Notes: a model not told the origin generated them from the sequence alone. A stretch of DNA of 64,000 bases from an uncultured Roseibium sp. (GCF_947494555.1 NZ_CANLVF010000001.1:558001-622000); one strand, 5' to 3'; numbered from the stretch's first letter, positions 17,523 through 26,017 are shown. A program made the numbers and translations.

Positions 17523-19040
17523 TCACTCCCCCCTCGGAAACCGCTGTCCTTCCTCGACCTCATTGAGATCCATATGGTTGCGCATGTAGCGTTCGGAGGC
17601 TTTCTGGAGGGGCTGGTAGTCCCACGGAAAAAAGGCGCCGTTGCGAAGGGCTTCGTAGACGATCCAGCGGCGGGCCTGGGACTGACGGACCTCCGCGTCG
17701 AAGGCGCTCATGTCCCAACGTGCCCGGACAGCGTCGGCAAACCGCTCGCAGGCGTCGGTATAGGCCGGATCGCCAGCGAGATTTTCAAGCTCGTAAGGAT
17801 CGTCGGCAAGATTGAAGAGTTGCGGCGGATCCAGCTCGCAGTGAATGTATTTCCAGTCTCCCTCGCGGATGCCCACCAGCGGGGCGTAGGAAGCTTCGGC
17901 GGCGTATTCCATAAGGACCGGTGATATCCGCTCTTCTCCGTTTGCGAGTGGCAACAGGCTGTCACCATCAGTCCATGGCATGATTTCGCTCATGTCGATG
18001 CCGACAAGATCGCAGGCGGTCGGCAATACGTCGAGCGTGCTGACAGGTGTGCTGATATGCTTCGGGGAAAGGTCCTTGTCGCAGATCATCAGTGGCACGC
18101 GCGAAGATCCTTCAAAGAAGGTCATCTTGAACCAGAGACCTCTCTCTCCCAGCATGTCACCGTGGTCGGAGACGAACAGGATTGTCGTGTCGTCTGCCAG
18201 CTGCATTGCCTCGAGCGCGTGAAGGATTTCGCCGATCTTGTCGTCGAGATACGAGATATTGGCGAAGTAAGCACGGCGAGAGCGACGGATATCTTCTCCG
18301 GTTATGTTGAAACTGCGCCAGTCGTTGGCATCGAAAATACGCTTGGAATGAGGGTCGTGATCCTCGTAGTCCATTGCCGGGATTTCCGGCAGCAGGTGTT
18401 CACAGCCCTCGTAGAGATCCCAGTACTTCTTCCGCGCGACATAGGGATCATGAGGGTGTGTGAAGCTGGCGGTGAGGCAGAAGGGACGGTCATACTTGCC
18501 GCGGCCATAGTCATAGATCTTCCGAACAGCCTGGAAGGCGACGTCGTCGTCATATTCCATCTGGTTCGAGATTTCAGCGACACCGGCGCCTGTCACCGAG
18601 CCCATGTTGTGGTACCACCAGTCGATGCGCTCTCCCGGTTTGCGATAGTCGGGAGTCCAGCCGAAATCGGCTGGATAGATGTCCGTGGTCAGCCGCTCCT
18701 CGAAGCCATGCATCTGGTCCGGTCCGACGAAATGCATCTTGCCGGAAAGGCAAGTTGTGTAGCCGGCCCGGCGAAGGTGATGGGCATAGGTCGGAATATC
18801 CGAGGCGAATTCCGCCGCGTTGTCATAGACGCCCGTGCGGCGCGGCAATTGACCCGACATGAAACTGGCCCGGCCCGGAGCGCAAAGCGGCGAGGCTGTG
18901 TAGGTGTTCTGGAACCGTACCGACCGCGCGGCAAGGTTCTTCAGGTTCGGCGCGTGCAGAAAGTCGGCAGGGCCATCCGGAAACAGGGTGCCGTTCAGCT
19001 GATCCACCATCAGGATCAGGATATTCTTGCGAGAGGTCAT
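17523..19040 (-). CDS. betC: Choline-sulfatase
   Basis: Hydrolyses choline-O-sulfate to choline and sulfate, feeding glycine-betaine synthesis for osmoprotection. A 505-residue type I sulfatase with the formylglycine site SPLCAPGRASF (C-x-P-x-R) at about residue 53, the N-terminal metal-binding ILMVDQLNGTLFPDG and the BetC-typical stretches YDNAAEFASDIPTYAHHLR and TTDIYPADFGWTPDYRKP. Length is normal for BetC. ATG at 19040 has GGGGA upstream; a longer frame to 19103 would start inside the operator. No betA, betB or betI is adjacent, so betC is detached from the usual bet operon. Confidence 0.95.
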   Translation of the reverse strand: MTSRKNILILMVDQLNGTLFPDGPADFLHAPNLKNLAARSVRFQNTYTASPLCAPGRASFMSGQLPRRTGVYDNAAEFASDIPTYAHHLRRAGYTTCLSGKMHFVGPDQMHGFEERLTTDIYPADFGWTPDYRKPGERIDWWYHNMGSVTGAGVAEISNQMEYDDDVAFQAVRKIYDYGRGKYDRPFCLTASFTHPHDPYVARKKYWDLYEGCEHLLPEIPAMDYEDHDPHSKRIFDANDWRSFNITGEDIRRSRRAYFANISYLDDKIGEILHALEAMQLADDTTILFVSDHGDMLGERGLWFKMTFFEGSSRVPLMICDKDLSPKHISTPVSTLDVLPTACDLVGIDMSEIMPWTDGDSLLPLANGEERISPVLMEYAAEASYAPLVGIREGDWKYIHCELDPPQLFNLADDPYELENLAGDPAYTDACERFADAVRARWDMSAFDAEVRQSQARRWIVYEALRNGAFFPWDYQPLQKASERYMRNHMDLNEVEEGQRFPRGE

Positions 19041-19083
19041 GGCATTCCCCGTGGCTGGATCTGAGTTTCTGAAAGCGTAGCTG

Positions 19084-19111
19084 GTTTTTGATTGGTCAAT
19101 CAATCAAAAAC
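19084..19111. promoter_or_regulatory. BetI-like operator upstream of betC
   Basis: Perfect 11-bp arms GTTTTTGATTG and CAATCAAAAAC around GTCAAT. The inner TTGATTGGTCAAT resembles the TTGATTGG-N-TTCAAT core described for the TetR-type repressor BetI. It lies 44-71 bases before the betC ATG, where a repressor would cover the promoter. Confidence 0.6.
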
Positions 19112-19240
19112 GCGGACATCTGTTGCCGATTTCCGACATCCGGGTCTTGTCCAATGCTGTCCGGTTCAGGAAGTGCAATCGGGTTCGTCTTTGACAGAGC
19201 CATAAAACTTCGTGCGCCGCCAATCGGGACGGTGATTTTT

Positions 19241-19380
19241 TCCCGGAATTGTCGTCCCGGTTTGACGCGCAAACGGCAAGACCGGGATCCAGTCCCCTGT
19301 GTGGCCGAGGGAAGAATAGGGCTGCAAAACAAGAGTTTACTGGGTTCCGGCATTCCGCTGCACTTCAGCCGGAATGACAA
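19241..19380. repeat. Composite CCGGGATCCAG / ACTGGGTTCCGG intergenic repeat
   Basis: The left part carries CCCGGAATTGTCGTCCCGG and ACCGGGATCCAGT; the right part carries ACTGGGTTCCGG and GCCGGAATGAC. The two halves can pair imperfectly across ~40 bases, as in widely scattered Rhizobiales intergenic elements. Confidence 0.65.
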
Positions 19381-19441
19381 GTCTGCTGACCTGGGATCAG
19401 CTCAAAAACCGGTATAGGGGTAAACCGGACAGGAAAGGCTC

Positions 19442-19472
19442 TTGACCTGGAGTGCGCTCCAACGTGTATGTG
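19442..19472 (+). promoter_or_regulatory. MerR-type promoter/operator
   Basis: TTGACC (-35) and TATGTG (-10) are 19 bases apart, the extended spacing that MerR activators untwist. The dyad TGGAGTGCGCTCCA fills the spacer directly after the -35. The start of the MerR gene is ~28 bases beyond, consistent with autoregulation. Confidence 0.7.
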
Positions 19473-19500
19473 AAGCAGATCGTTCTGTTCGGAGACAGTC

Positions 19501-19983
19501 ATGCGGATTGGTGATCTTGCTGAAAAGTCGGGACTTTCAACCGACACGCTGCGTTACTACGAGAAGATCGGTCTCTTGCCGAAACCGCCTCGCGACGGTG
19601 GCGGACGCCGTGTCTATGACGAGACGGTTCTGCGCTGGATCGATTTTCTTGCCAGGCTCAAATCGACCGGGATGGGGATCAAAAACCGCTTGCGGTACGC
19701 GGATCTGCGTACAAAAGGCGCAGCTTCCCTGACCGAGCGCAGAAAGATGCTCGAGAGCCATCGGGTAAAGATGTCGGACGACTTGGCGCGTCTGACCGAG
19801 ATGCTAACGGTGCTGGACGAAAAAATCGAACTCTACAAAAGGATGGAGGCCGGCGAAGCTGTCGACCCAGCCTTTGAAAACTGTGCCCGGACCGAACACG
19901 GCGCGCAAACATGTTCGAAAGGCAAGACCGATGAGCGAAGCACTGAAACGCGGGCGGGAAATAGCGCACCGCCTCAATCCTGA
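19501..19983 (+). CDS. MerR-family transcriptional regulator
   Basis: A 160-residue regulator with an N-terminal winged HTH (MRIGDLAEKSGLSTDTLRYY, KIGLLPKP, then GRRVYDETVLRWIDF) and a coiled-coil dimer helix at about residues 80-115 (LDEKIELYKRM). Cysteines CARTEHGAQTC near the C-terminus could be a redox or metal sensor, but the pattern is not a known metal site. The tail overlaps the next gene by 53 bases. A MerR-type promoter lies immediately upstream, so it probably controls itself and the AhpD-like partner in response to oxidative or electrophile stress. Confidence 0.9.
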   Translation: MRIGDLAEKSGLSTDTLRYYEKIGLLPKPPRDGGGRRVYDETVLRWIDFLARLKSTGMGIKNRLRYADLRTKGAASLTERRKMLESHRVKMSDDLARLTEMLTVLDEKIELYKRMEAGEAVDPAFENCARTEHGAQTCSKGKTDERSTETRAGNSAPPQS

Positions 19984-20329
19984 TCTGGAAACAACCCTCC
20001 GGTCCCGATACGACGATTTGCTGCCAGGCTTCACGGAGAGTCTCGTGGAGTGGGGCTACGGGCGACATTATGCGCGGCCGGGGCTCGATCTGAAGACGCG
20101 GCAGCTCTGCACGATTGCAGCACTCACGGTGCTGGGCGGGCAGACGGCGCCGCAACTGAAGGTCAACATCGAACACACGCTTGCTGCGGGCGCGAGCCGT
20201 GTGGAAATCGTCGAGGCGATTTGGCAGATGGCGGTCTACGGCGGACTGCCGGCTGCGATCAATGGACTGAACGCAGCGCGTGAGGTTTTTGCTGACCGGG
20301 ACCAGACGTCTCAATCTGTTGATGCCTGA
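19931..20329 (+). CDS. Carboxymuconolactone decarboxylase / AhpD-like protein
   Basis: A 132-residue CMD-family protein of the gamma-carboxymuconolactone decarboxylase-like group: YDDLLPGFTESLVEWGYG, LDLKTRQLCTIAALTVLGG and the C-terminal VEIVEAIWQMAVYGGLPAAINGL. There is no AhpD-type CxxC pair (only one Cys in QLCTIA), so peroxidase activity of the AhpD type is doubtful. ATG at 19931 follows GAAAGG and overlaps the regulator gene, indicating translational coupling. MerR plus CMD-family pairs are often stress or aromatic-response units. Confidence 0.85.
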   Translation: MSEALKRGREIAHRLNPDLETTLRSRYDDLLPGFTESLVEWGYGRHYARPGLDLKTRQLCTIAALTVLGGQTAPQLKVNIEHTLAAGASRVEIVEAIWQMAVYGGLPAAINGLNAAREVFADRDQTSQSVDA

Positions 20330-20374
20330 GAATGATCGATTGAATCGTGAAGGTTGATTTTTTGAGATGCTTGA

Positions 20375-20398
20375 TCAACGCCCGGTCTCGGGCGTTGA
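20375..20398. terminator. 10-bp-stem hairpin between convergent genes
   Basis: TCAACGCCCG pairs with CGGGCGTTGA around GTCT. It lies 45 bases after the AhpD-like stop and 38 bases from the convergent gene's stop; a T-rich run precedes it on the plus strand but no strong U-tract follows, so it may act in either direction weakly. Confidence 0.5.
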
Positions 20399-20435
20399 AG
20401 TCTGAACCGCGGCAGCCTTCAAGAGACGATGAACG

Positions 20436-21212
20436 CTATTTGATATCAAAGGAAAAGCCCAACAGTTTCCAACCCGTTCCTTCGTAGACATATTTGACGC
20501 CGAACCAGAAACGGTCTGGTTGGGTCGGGTAGTAACCCTTGATTTCCATGACACCTTCGCCGGAAAGAGACGCGGGTTCGCTGAAGACCGGCGCGAGCTG
20601 CTTGAGGGTTTGTACCCCGGGGCCCAACGTGAAAATACTGGCATAGGCCTCATCCAGTTGAGCGACGCTGAACTGCCCGGCCCATAGGCGGGAAATATGG
20701 TCGTGAAAACCGGTCATGTCTTTTGCAACGGCTGAATCGACGAAAGCTGCAATGGATGCATTGACAAGAGCCACTTGCTGTCCTTCTGAGGGCAAGTCCC
20801 CAGCCGTCTCGCTCGGACCGGAGGCCTCGGTGTGGATCGCGTATATCTTCCACTGGCCGTTTTCCTTGACGAGATCGACCTCGATGGGGATACGCCTGCC
20901 GTCATTCGACGTCAGCGTGCCGACGAGCGTTCCGGTGCTGACGGTAACGGAACGGTTGCTCCAGCTCGTTTCACTCGCATCATCCATATTGGTCGAGGCA
21001 AGAAAGGCGACGAGCTGGGACATGTCTGTTCCGGCCTGGAAGTCCTTCGCCAGATAGCCGTAGGCTTCATCAATGTCTCCGGAAGCCACCGCAGCGAAGA
21101 AGTCGTCTCCTACTTTCGTGATGCCAGAGGTCAAATAGAAAACGACTGCAACAACCAAAACCACAACGCAGGCAACGCCAGCCAATATTTTCAGAAATAA
21201 CGCCAATCGCAT
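20436..21212 (-). CDS. Membrane-anchored protein with two NTF2/DUF4864-like domains
   Basis: A 258-residue protein with one N-terminal transmembrane helix (residues ~8-28) and a soluble part made of two similar modules of ~100 residues. Each starts with a helix followed by GDIDEAYGYL or DMTGFHDHI and ends with a beta-rich segment (GQWKIYAIHTE, GTGWKLLGFSFD), a pattern of SnoaL/NTF2-like or DUF4864/DUF4878 domains. The function is unknown. It has AAAGGA as SD. The gene is followed by a hairpin between convergent genes. Confidence 0.7.
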   Translation of the reverse strand: MRLALFLKILAGVACVVVLVVAVVFYLTSGITKVGDDFFAAVASGDIDEAYGYLAKDFQAGTDMSQLVAFLASTNMDDASETSWSNRSVTVSTGTLVGTLTSNDGRRIPIEVDLVKENGQWKIYAIHTEASGPSETAGDLPSEGQQVALVNASIAAFVDSAVAKDMTGFHDHISRLWAGQFSVAQLDEAYASIFTLGPGVQTLKQLAPVFSEPASLSGEGVMEIKGYYPTQPDRFWFGVKYVYEGTGWKLLGFSFDIK

Positions 21213-21547
21213 AATATGGAAAATCCTTTGGAAATTGTAGAAGTATTACAATTCTCCGGTAAATAAGAACGCATTATTACAGCACCTAATTTCCTCAAAG
21301 TGTACAACTAAAACCTGTCACCATGTCCAAGTGCACAGAAACACGATTGTATGTATCATTCCTCTAGGTAGAATTTTAAGGCGAGCGGCAGGCATCTGCT
21401 TCCGGAGGATCAGATTTCGGAAACCTGCTTCGGCCTGACCGTCCAAGTTTTGATCAAACCAAATTGTTGCGGAGACAATACGGTCTGTCTTGTTGCTGGC
21501 GTAAATCGAGTGTCTTCGATTGAAGGTGGATGCTATTGACTACCCCT
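21213..21547. other. 335-bp AT-rich intergenic region
   Basis: Upstream of the minus-strand membrane gene and downstream of the MarR gene. It is AT-rich next to 21212 (runs like TTACAATTC), probably the promoter of that gene. I see no gene, repeat or clear operator. Confidence 0.5.
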
Positions 21548-22024
21548 TCAGCTTTCTTCCTGACATTCGTCGTCATGCTTTTTGGTCGCCTTGAGCAGCT
21601 TTACGAGAAGGGATCGCAAGGTTTCGAGATCGTCCTTGCCCATTGCTGTTTCCAGTTCTCCTTCCAGTTCGCGCAGCAAGGCCCCTGCCTTTTGCCTGGC
21701 CTGGTTGCCGATCTCGGTCGGTACCGGCAATTTGTCCCTTTTGTTGCCGGGAACAGGCTCCAGTCTGAGAGCACCAAGGTCGACAAGTCTTGAAACGGCG
21801 GCGTGCACCGCCTGACGGCTGACACCCTTGTCCCGGGCGAGCTCTGAGATTGTGCGCGGATGACGGCTGATCATCATGAATATGTTGGCGTCGGCAGGCC
21901 TTGCAGCATCGAGGCCGGTCCCTTTGCGCAGCTCAACCATGCGCTGATCGAGGTATTCATTAGCGTCAGAAACCAATCCACGAATGTTGGTGAATGCGGG
22001 GTGAGTCGGTTTTTTGTCATCCAT
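21548..22024 (-). CDS. MarR-family transcriptional regulator
   Basis: A 158-residue winged-HTH repressor: helices and recognition region HPRTISELARDKGVSRQAVH then AAVSRLVDLGALRLEPVPGNKR, with a charged C-terminal coiled coil (ELEGELETAMGKDD). It is divergent from the esterase gene with ~70 bases between starts, in which a three-half-site operator lies; it most likely represses both. The effector cannot be read, but genes under such repressors typically respond to the substrate of the neighbouring enzyme. Confidence 0.9.
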   Translation of the reverse strand: MDDKKPTHPAFTNIRGLVSDANEYLDQRMVELRKGTGLDAARPADANIFMMISRHPRTISELARDKGVSRQAVHAAVSRLVDLGALRLEPVPGNKRDKLPVPTEIGNQARQKAGALLRELEGELETAMGKDDLETLRSLLVKLLKATKKHDDECQEES

Positions 22025-22052
22025 GCTTGACAGTCTCCGAGCGGTCCATCAC

Positions 22053-22081
22053 ATTGTCAATTGTCAATCAAGGTTGACAAT
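22053..22081. promoter_or_regulatory. MarR operator: three ATTGTCAA half-sites
   Basis: ATTGTCAA occurs at 22053-22060 and 22060-22067, and its inverse TTGACAAT at 22074-22081; the last two form a perfect 8-bp-arm dyad around TCAAGG. The site sits just before the SD of the esterase gene and ~30 bases from the MarR start. Confidence 0.75.
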
Positions 22082-22093
22082 AAGGAGGATGTG

Positions 22094-23326
22094 ATGCGTT
22101 TTGACTATGGAGTCGGTGGTGCTGCTCTGTTTGCGGCGATGTATCTCGGCGTTATGCCGCTTGGGGCACAGGAGATTGACGGCACACGCTTTCGGGCTCC
22201 CGAAGAAGGAACCTGGTACCATCCGGTCGAGCCGGACAGCTGGGTGCACATCGGTGGAGAACGAGCAGACATCGAAGCGGTCCTGACACGGATCGCGACG
22301 ACAGGGTCTGCAAGAAGCCTGCCCGATGATCCGTCCTATCAGGGCGAAGGCAGCTGGATTGCAGAGTGGGTCGCCGCTGGTGAAAAGGCGCTGTCAGAAG
22401 GCCGTGCTTTGGCCGAGGCGGGTGACAGCTTGAATGCTGTCGGCAAGTTCAAGGCAGCGGTTGCCTATTTCCTGAGGGCGTCTTCTCCCCATACCGACGA
22501 TCCTACGCAGAGGTCAGCGCTGCAACAGGCGCAGATTGCCTACGGGTTGATGGCGCAGCACCACCCTCTTTCAATCAGGAAAATTGAGGTGCCCTTCGAA
22601 GACGGTTCTTTCAAGGCCTGGTTGCACATGCCGAAGTCCGAAAGCCCGTCCCCGGTCGTGGTCGTCTCCATGGGGTCGGATGTGGCCAAAGAGGAGCTGC
22701 TCCCTTATTTCGAGAAGCAACTGTCGATCAGGGGGATCGGGATGCTGTCGCTCGATATGCCCGGTCTGGGAGCATCGTCTGAATGGCGCTTCTCGCCAGA
22801 TCTGGACAAGTTGCATGTTGCCGCACTTCAGCATCTGAAAACGCTTCCGGAGGTCGATCCGGACAATCTTTTCGTTCAAGGCGCAAGTTTTGGGGGCAAT
22901 CCCGTCGCCAGGGCCTGGCTTGCGCGGCCAGGTATTAATCTTGCCGGCGCAATATTCATGTGCGGACCGATACACAGCTCTCTGGTCGCGCCGCCGCAGG
23001 CCTATGCGCACTTCCCGGAATACACCATGGATGGTGTGCGTGCGCGGTTCGGTTTGCGACCGGAAGCGGGCTTTGAAGAGATTTCGGCGGTTGCCGAGAC
23101 ACTCTCCCTGAAGCGGCAAGGACTGTTCGAGGGACCAAAAATTGAAACACCAATATTTGCGATCCTGACCAACGACGATCCCGTTATTCCGCTCAAGGAT
23201 GCGGACGAAATGCTGGCGCGGGGGAACAGTGTCAAAAGGGTGGTCTATGACACGCCCGGACATTGCCCGGAGCGGGACAGCCGGGAAGCGATGGCGGCAA
23301 GCTGGATTGTTGATCAGCTCCGTTGA
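22094..23326 (+). CDS. Exported alpha/beta hydrolase (esterase, FrsA/DUF1100-like)
   Basis: A 410-residue hydrolase. A signal peptide covers about residues 1-27 (cleavage near PLGAQE). An N-terminal helical region of ~150 residues precedes the alpha/beta-hydrolase domain, with strand VVVVSMGSDV, nucleophile elbow GASFGGNP, catalytic Asp region TNDDPVIPL and His in TPGHCPERD. The order fits the FrsA/DUF1100 esterases. AAGGAGG lies 7 bases before ATG 22094; an upstream ATG at 22061 falls inside the operator. Control by the divergent MarR is likely. Confidence 0.85.
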   Translation: MRFDYGVGGAALFAAMYLGVMPLGAQEIDGTRFRAPEEGTWYHPVEPDSWVHIGGERADIEAVLTRIATTGSARSLPDDPSYQGEGSWIAEWVAAGEKALSEGRALAEAGDSLNAVGKFKAAVAYFLRASSPHTDDPTQRSALQQAQIAYGLMAQHHPLSIRKIEVPFEDGSFKAWLHMPKSESPSPVVVVSMGSDVAKEELLPYFEKQLSIRGIGMLSLDMPGLGASSEWRFSPDLDKLHVAALQHLKTLPEVDPDNLFVQGASFGGNPVARAWLARPGINLAGAIFMCGPIHSSLVAPPQAYAHFPEYTMDGVRARFGLRPEAGFEEISAVAETLSLKRQGLFEGPKIETPIFAILTNDDPVIPLKDADEMLARGNSVKRVVYDTPGHCPERDSREAMAASWIVDQLR

Positions 23327-23390
23327 AAGCCGCCCGAACTCATGATGGAAGAAACACTTCCTCGATGAGACTGGTCTGGGCGGCGCTGCG

Positions 23391-23690
23391 TTATCGATCC
23401 GCCGCCTTGCCACCGGAATGCCCCAGATCCTTGTCTGGCCAGAGCAGATCTCGCAAGCGTTGCTTGAGTACCTTTGCTTCGGGAAAACCGCCGTCGACAG
23501 TTCTGTCCCAAACGGCTGTGCCGTTACACGAAATAACGAAGATGCCGCCGGTGCCGGGGACAAGCGTCACGGCGCCGGTTTCCTCGGAAAAGGTGCTGAG
23601 GATTTCCTGTGCCATCCAGGCGGATCTCAGCAGCCAATTGCATTGGCGGCAATAGGTAATGATGATATGGGGCGAGGGGACGTCGATCAT
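23391..23690 (-). CDS. SelT/SelW/SelH (Rdx) family thioredoxin-fold protein
   Basis: A 99-residue Rdx-family protein with the motif ITYCRQCNWLLRSAWMAQEI, where CRQC is the CxxC redox site, and the second half FPEAKVLKQRLRDLLWPDK typical of bacterial SelW-like homologues. A Cys replaces the selenocysteine of animal SelW. It is a cytosolic redox protein of unknown partner. It is divergent from the kinase gene, 47 bases apart. Confidence 0.9.
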   Translation of the reverse strand: MIDVPSPHIIITYCRQCNWLLRSAWMAQEILSTFSEETGAVTLVPGTGGIFVISCNGTAVWDRTVDGGFPEAKVLKQRLRDLLWPDKDLGHSGGKAADR

Positions 23691-23737
23691 GGCGTCTGGC
23701 CTTCACTTTCAGCAAGAGCAAACGAACGTCAGCGCTT

Positions 23738-24631
23738 GTGACACATTCCACCGCCGTACCGCCAGATATTCGTGACGCGTTTCAAACGCACGCCGAGCTT
23801 TATGAGATCTGCGGCGCGGTCCAGGCAGCGATGCGACAGGCGGGCTTGAGCAACCGCGTTTATCGACTGGAGGCCGACAAAGGGTACTTTTTCCTGCGTC
23901 TTCCGAGGCCGGAAACCGCCGGAATGGTGGACCGCTTTTCAGAAGCGTGGAACATCAACATTGCTGCCAGGCTCTCGATTGGATTGCCGCCAGTCTTCTG
24001 CGAACCGGAGAGCGGAGTGCTGCTGACACGTGCGGTGGAGCCTGCCGCACTTGCACCCGATGACCTGCCTGTGCACCTCGGGCAGGCCATCGGACGGCTT
24101 CACGCATCCGGTGCCAATTTCAAAGGCCGGTTGAGCGCTGATCAGGTTATTGACGCACAGAAGAAGGCCGTGTCATCGCGGTCTGATCTCTTACGCGAAG
24201 TAGGGGCGCTTGACGAAGCGCTTGTCGAGTTGGCGTCGCTTGAAACCGGATCGTTGCAAAATGTTCTGGTGCCAAGCCATGGCGACCTTTCGCCGGGCAA
24301 CTGTCTCGCGACATCAGAAAAGTTCTGGCTCATTGACTGGGAATATTCGGCAATGGCGGAACCTGAATGGGATATTGCTTACACGGTGCTTGAGCACGAA
24401 TTTTCCAGTGCACAGGAGCACTTGCTGCTTGAAGCTTATCGCGCCAACGGCTCCGCGCAACGCTGTCCCACGCCCAGGCAACTTGAGATCATGAAAGTCA
24501 AATGCGACACTGTTTCCGCGCTTTGGGCGCTCGAACAACTCCGCCAGGAAAGCGACCGCACGGATTTTCTTGGCTTTGCGCGTGAAAGGCGTGATCGGGC
24601 CCTTTCCAGGGCCGCAAACATTATTCGATGA
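23738..24631 (+). CDS. APH/choline-kinase-like phosphotransferase
   Basis: A 297-residue protein-kinase-fold phosphotransferase. Visible are NRVYRLEADKGYFFLRLPRP (the N-lobe, near the Lys), the catalytic loop SHGDLSPGNCL and metal-binding IDWEYSAMAEPEWDIA. This signature fits choline/ethanolamine kinases and LicA-type enzymes more than antibiotic-resistance APHs, but the substrate is not determined. The start is a GTG at 23738. The 3' end overlaps the convergent acyltransferase gene by 11 bases. Confidence 0.85.
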   Translation: MTHSTAVPPDIRDAFQTHAELYEICGAVQAAMRQAGLSNRVYRLEADKGYFFLRLPRPETAGMVDRFSEAWNINIAARLSIGLPPVFCEPESGVLLTRAVEPAALAPDDLPVHLGQAIGRLHASGANFKGRLSADQVIDAQKKAVSSRSDLLREVGALDEALVELASLETGSLQNVLVPSHGDLSPGNCLATSEKFWLIDWEYSAMAEPEWDIAYTVLEHEFSSAQEHLLLEAYRANGSAQRCPTPRQLEIMKVKCDTVSALWALEQLRQESDRTDFLGFARERRDRALSRAANIIR

Positions 24632-25610
24632 CTGGCGGACGTCTGTCCGGATTGGCCAGACAGAGCTTGTAGTGCTCATTCATGCGCTCGCGCAGCGACT
24701 GATCGTCAGGTTCGACGACGAGCATGGTCCAGGTTCCGTCGGACTTCAGATGATCGAGCGTGCAGCTGCAGGCCGCTTCGCACAGGTCCGGCTCCCCAAG
24801 CGTTTGTGAACAGGCGGCTGAACAATTGCCGACGAACGCATTTCCTTCCCGATCGATTTCCGGGCTGACCATCACGGCGGCCCAGACCAAGCCATAGAGG
24901 ATGGGCTGGTGCAGCAGGTAAATGAGCAGGGAATGCCGGCCCATCAGTCTTGTGAGAGCGCCAGCGCGACCGGAAAATGACAACACTGACAGGCGTTGCC
25001 AGATTTCCAGTCTCCGAAACACCTTTGAAAGGGTCAGTCCGGCAAGAGCGATACCAGCCCAGGGCGCAATGGGCACATAGTCAACGCTGCCGAAACCGGG
25101 GGTCCCCAAACCTGTCCAAAGCCACAGAGAACCGTCAAACGCAGCGGAGCTTGCCCAGAGTGGGAGAGTGAGCAGAAACAGGGCCGCGGCACCTGAAGCC
25201 CAGAACGATGATCGCAGAAATGGCAGTGAAATCAAACTCGAAGCCGCAATGCAGTGGAGGATCCCGAACCGCACGAAATTCTCACCGAACGTTAAAAACG
25301 TCACCAGGGAGACGGTTGCCGCGGCGGCGGCAATGACAGCAAATCGCTGCCAGAAGGACTGCCAACGGATGCCGGTATAATGCGCAAGATCCAGGCTGAC
25401 CCCGGCCAGAAACAGAAAGCTTCCGGCAATCGTCGCTGCGAAGGCACGCCAGCCAGCACCCTGAGCCACGGGCCAGTCGACAAAAGCGAACCAATAGAGA
25501 TCCCAGGAAAAATGGTAGATCGCCATGGCGACGACCGCCATGCCACGGGCGAGGTCCAGCACCGCCAAACGACCGGGCGATGATCCGGGACTTTTTGAAG
25601 AAACACGCAT
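24621..25610 (-). CDS. DUF1624/heparan-alpha-glucosaminide N-acetyltransferase-like membrane acyltransferase
   Basis: A 329-residue membrane protein with about seven hydrophobic helices. N-terminal motif RLAVLDLARGMAVVAMAIYH contains the acyltransferase-3/DUF1624 R-x-x-x-x-D signature; GRHSLLIYLLHQPILYG lies near the end of the membrane part. The final ~75 residues are soluble and Cys-rich (CSAACSQ, DLCEAACSCTLDH), a tail shared by many Rhizobiales members. It probably acylates a cell-envelope sugar. Its 3' end overlaps the convergent kinase gene. Confidence 0.85.
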   Translation of the reverse strand: MRVSSKSPGSSPGRLAVLDLARGMAVVAMAIYHFSWDLYWFAFVDWPVAQGAGWRAFAATIAGSFLFLAGVSLDLAHYTGIRWQSFWQRFAVIAAAAATVSLVTFLTFGENFVRFGILHCIAASSLISLPFLRSSFWASGAAALFLLTLPLWASSAAFDGSLWLWTGLGTPGFGSVDYVPIAPWAGIALAGLTLSKVFRRLEIWQRLSVLSFSGRAGALTRLMGRHSLLIYLLHQPILYGLVWAAVMVSPEIDREGNAFVGNCSAACSQTLGEPDLCEAACSCTLDHLKSDGTWTMLVVEPDDQSLRERMNEHYKLCLANPDRRPPVIE

Positions 25611-25659
25611 CTTCCGATCGCTATCGGATCAGGGACGGTTTCTCAAGTGATCTGTATTT

Positions 25660-25785
25660 CTAGCTGCTGAAAGCAACAACCAATGTTGTGATCAAAGCTG
25701 TTGCGGCGAGCATAGCGCCAACAAACGGCCACGGAGACGGACGATGAACGGTAAACGCATCGCGGTTCGCCGGGTCTTGCAGCAT
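25660..25785 (-). CDS. 41-residue single-helix membrane protein
   Basis: A short coding region: MLQDPANRDAFTVHRPSPWP followed by a hydrophobic helix (FVGAMLAATALITTLVVAF). ATG is preceded by GGGAGTTGAGGGCA with good SD elements. It lies between the acyltransferase and the DegT aminotransferase genes in the same direction. It is a small membrane peptide of unknown role. Confidence 0.5.
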   Translation of the reverse strand: MLQDPANRDAFTVHRPSPWPFVGAMLAATALITTLVVAFSS

Positions 25786-26017
25786 TGCCCTCAACTCCCT
25801 AGTCCCACCATGAACTTTGGCGAGAGTGGGGCAATTCGCGTGATGCGAAAAGCCCGGAATTGATATCCAGCTCTGTTTTCCCAAGAAAAACATCAAGGTG
25901 TGGAGCATCCGGCAAAGCAGTGTGTCGCCTCTTGACGTCGATAACGACCTGAAAAGCTGTGTGTTTCTCCCGATTTTCGCTCTTGAGAGGGTTCTCTCGC
26001 GGATCAGCGCGAAAGCA

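Larger units (their letters stand above)
19112..19500. other. 389-bp intergenic region with Rhizobiales-type repeat
   Basis: Between betC and the MerR gene. It holds a composite repeat at 19241-19380 and the MerR-type promoter at 19442. No gene is supported. Confidence 0.6.

Noticed and set aside
18057-19064. 335-residue open frame opposite betC
   Set aside because: Antisense shadow of a well-conserved sulfatase.
22571-23563. 330-residue minus-strand frame opposite the esterase
   Set aside because: Shadow of the hydrolase reading; residues show no recognisable motif.
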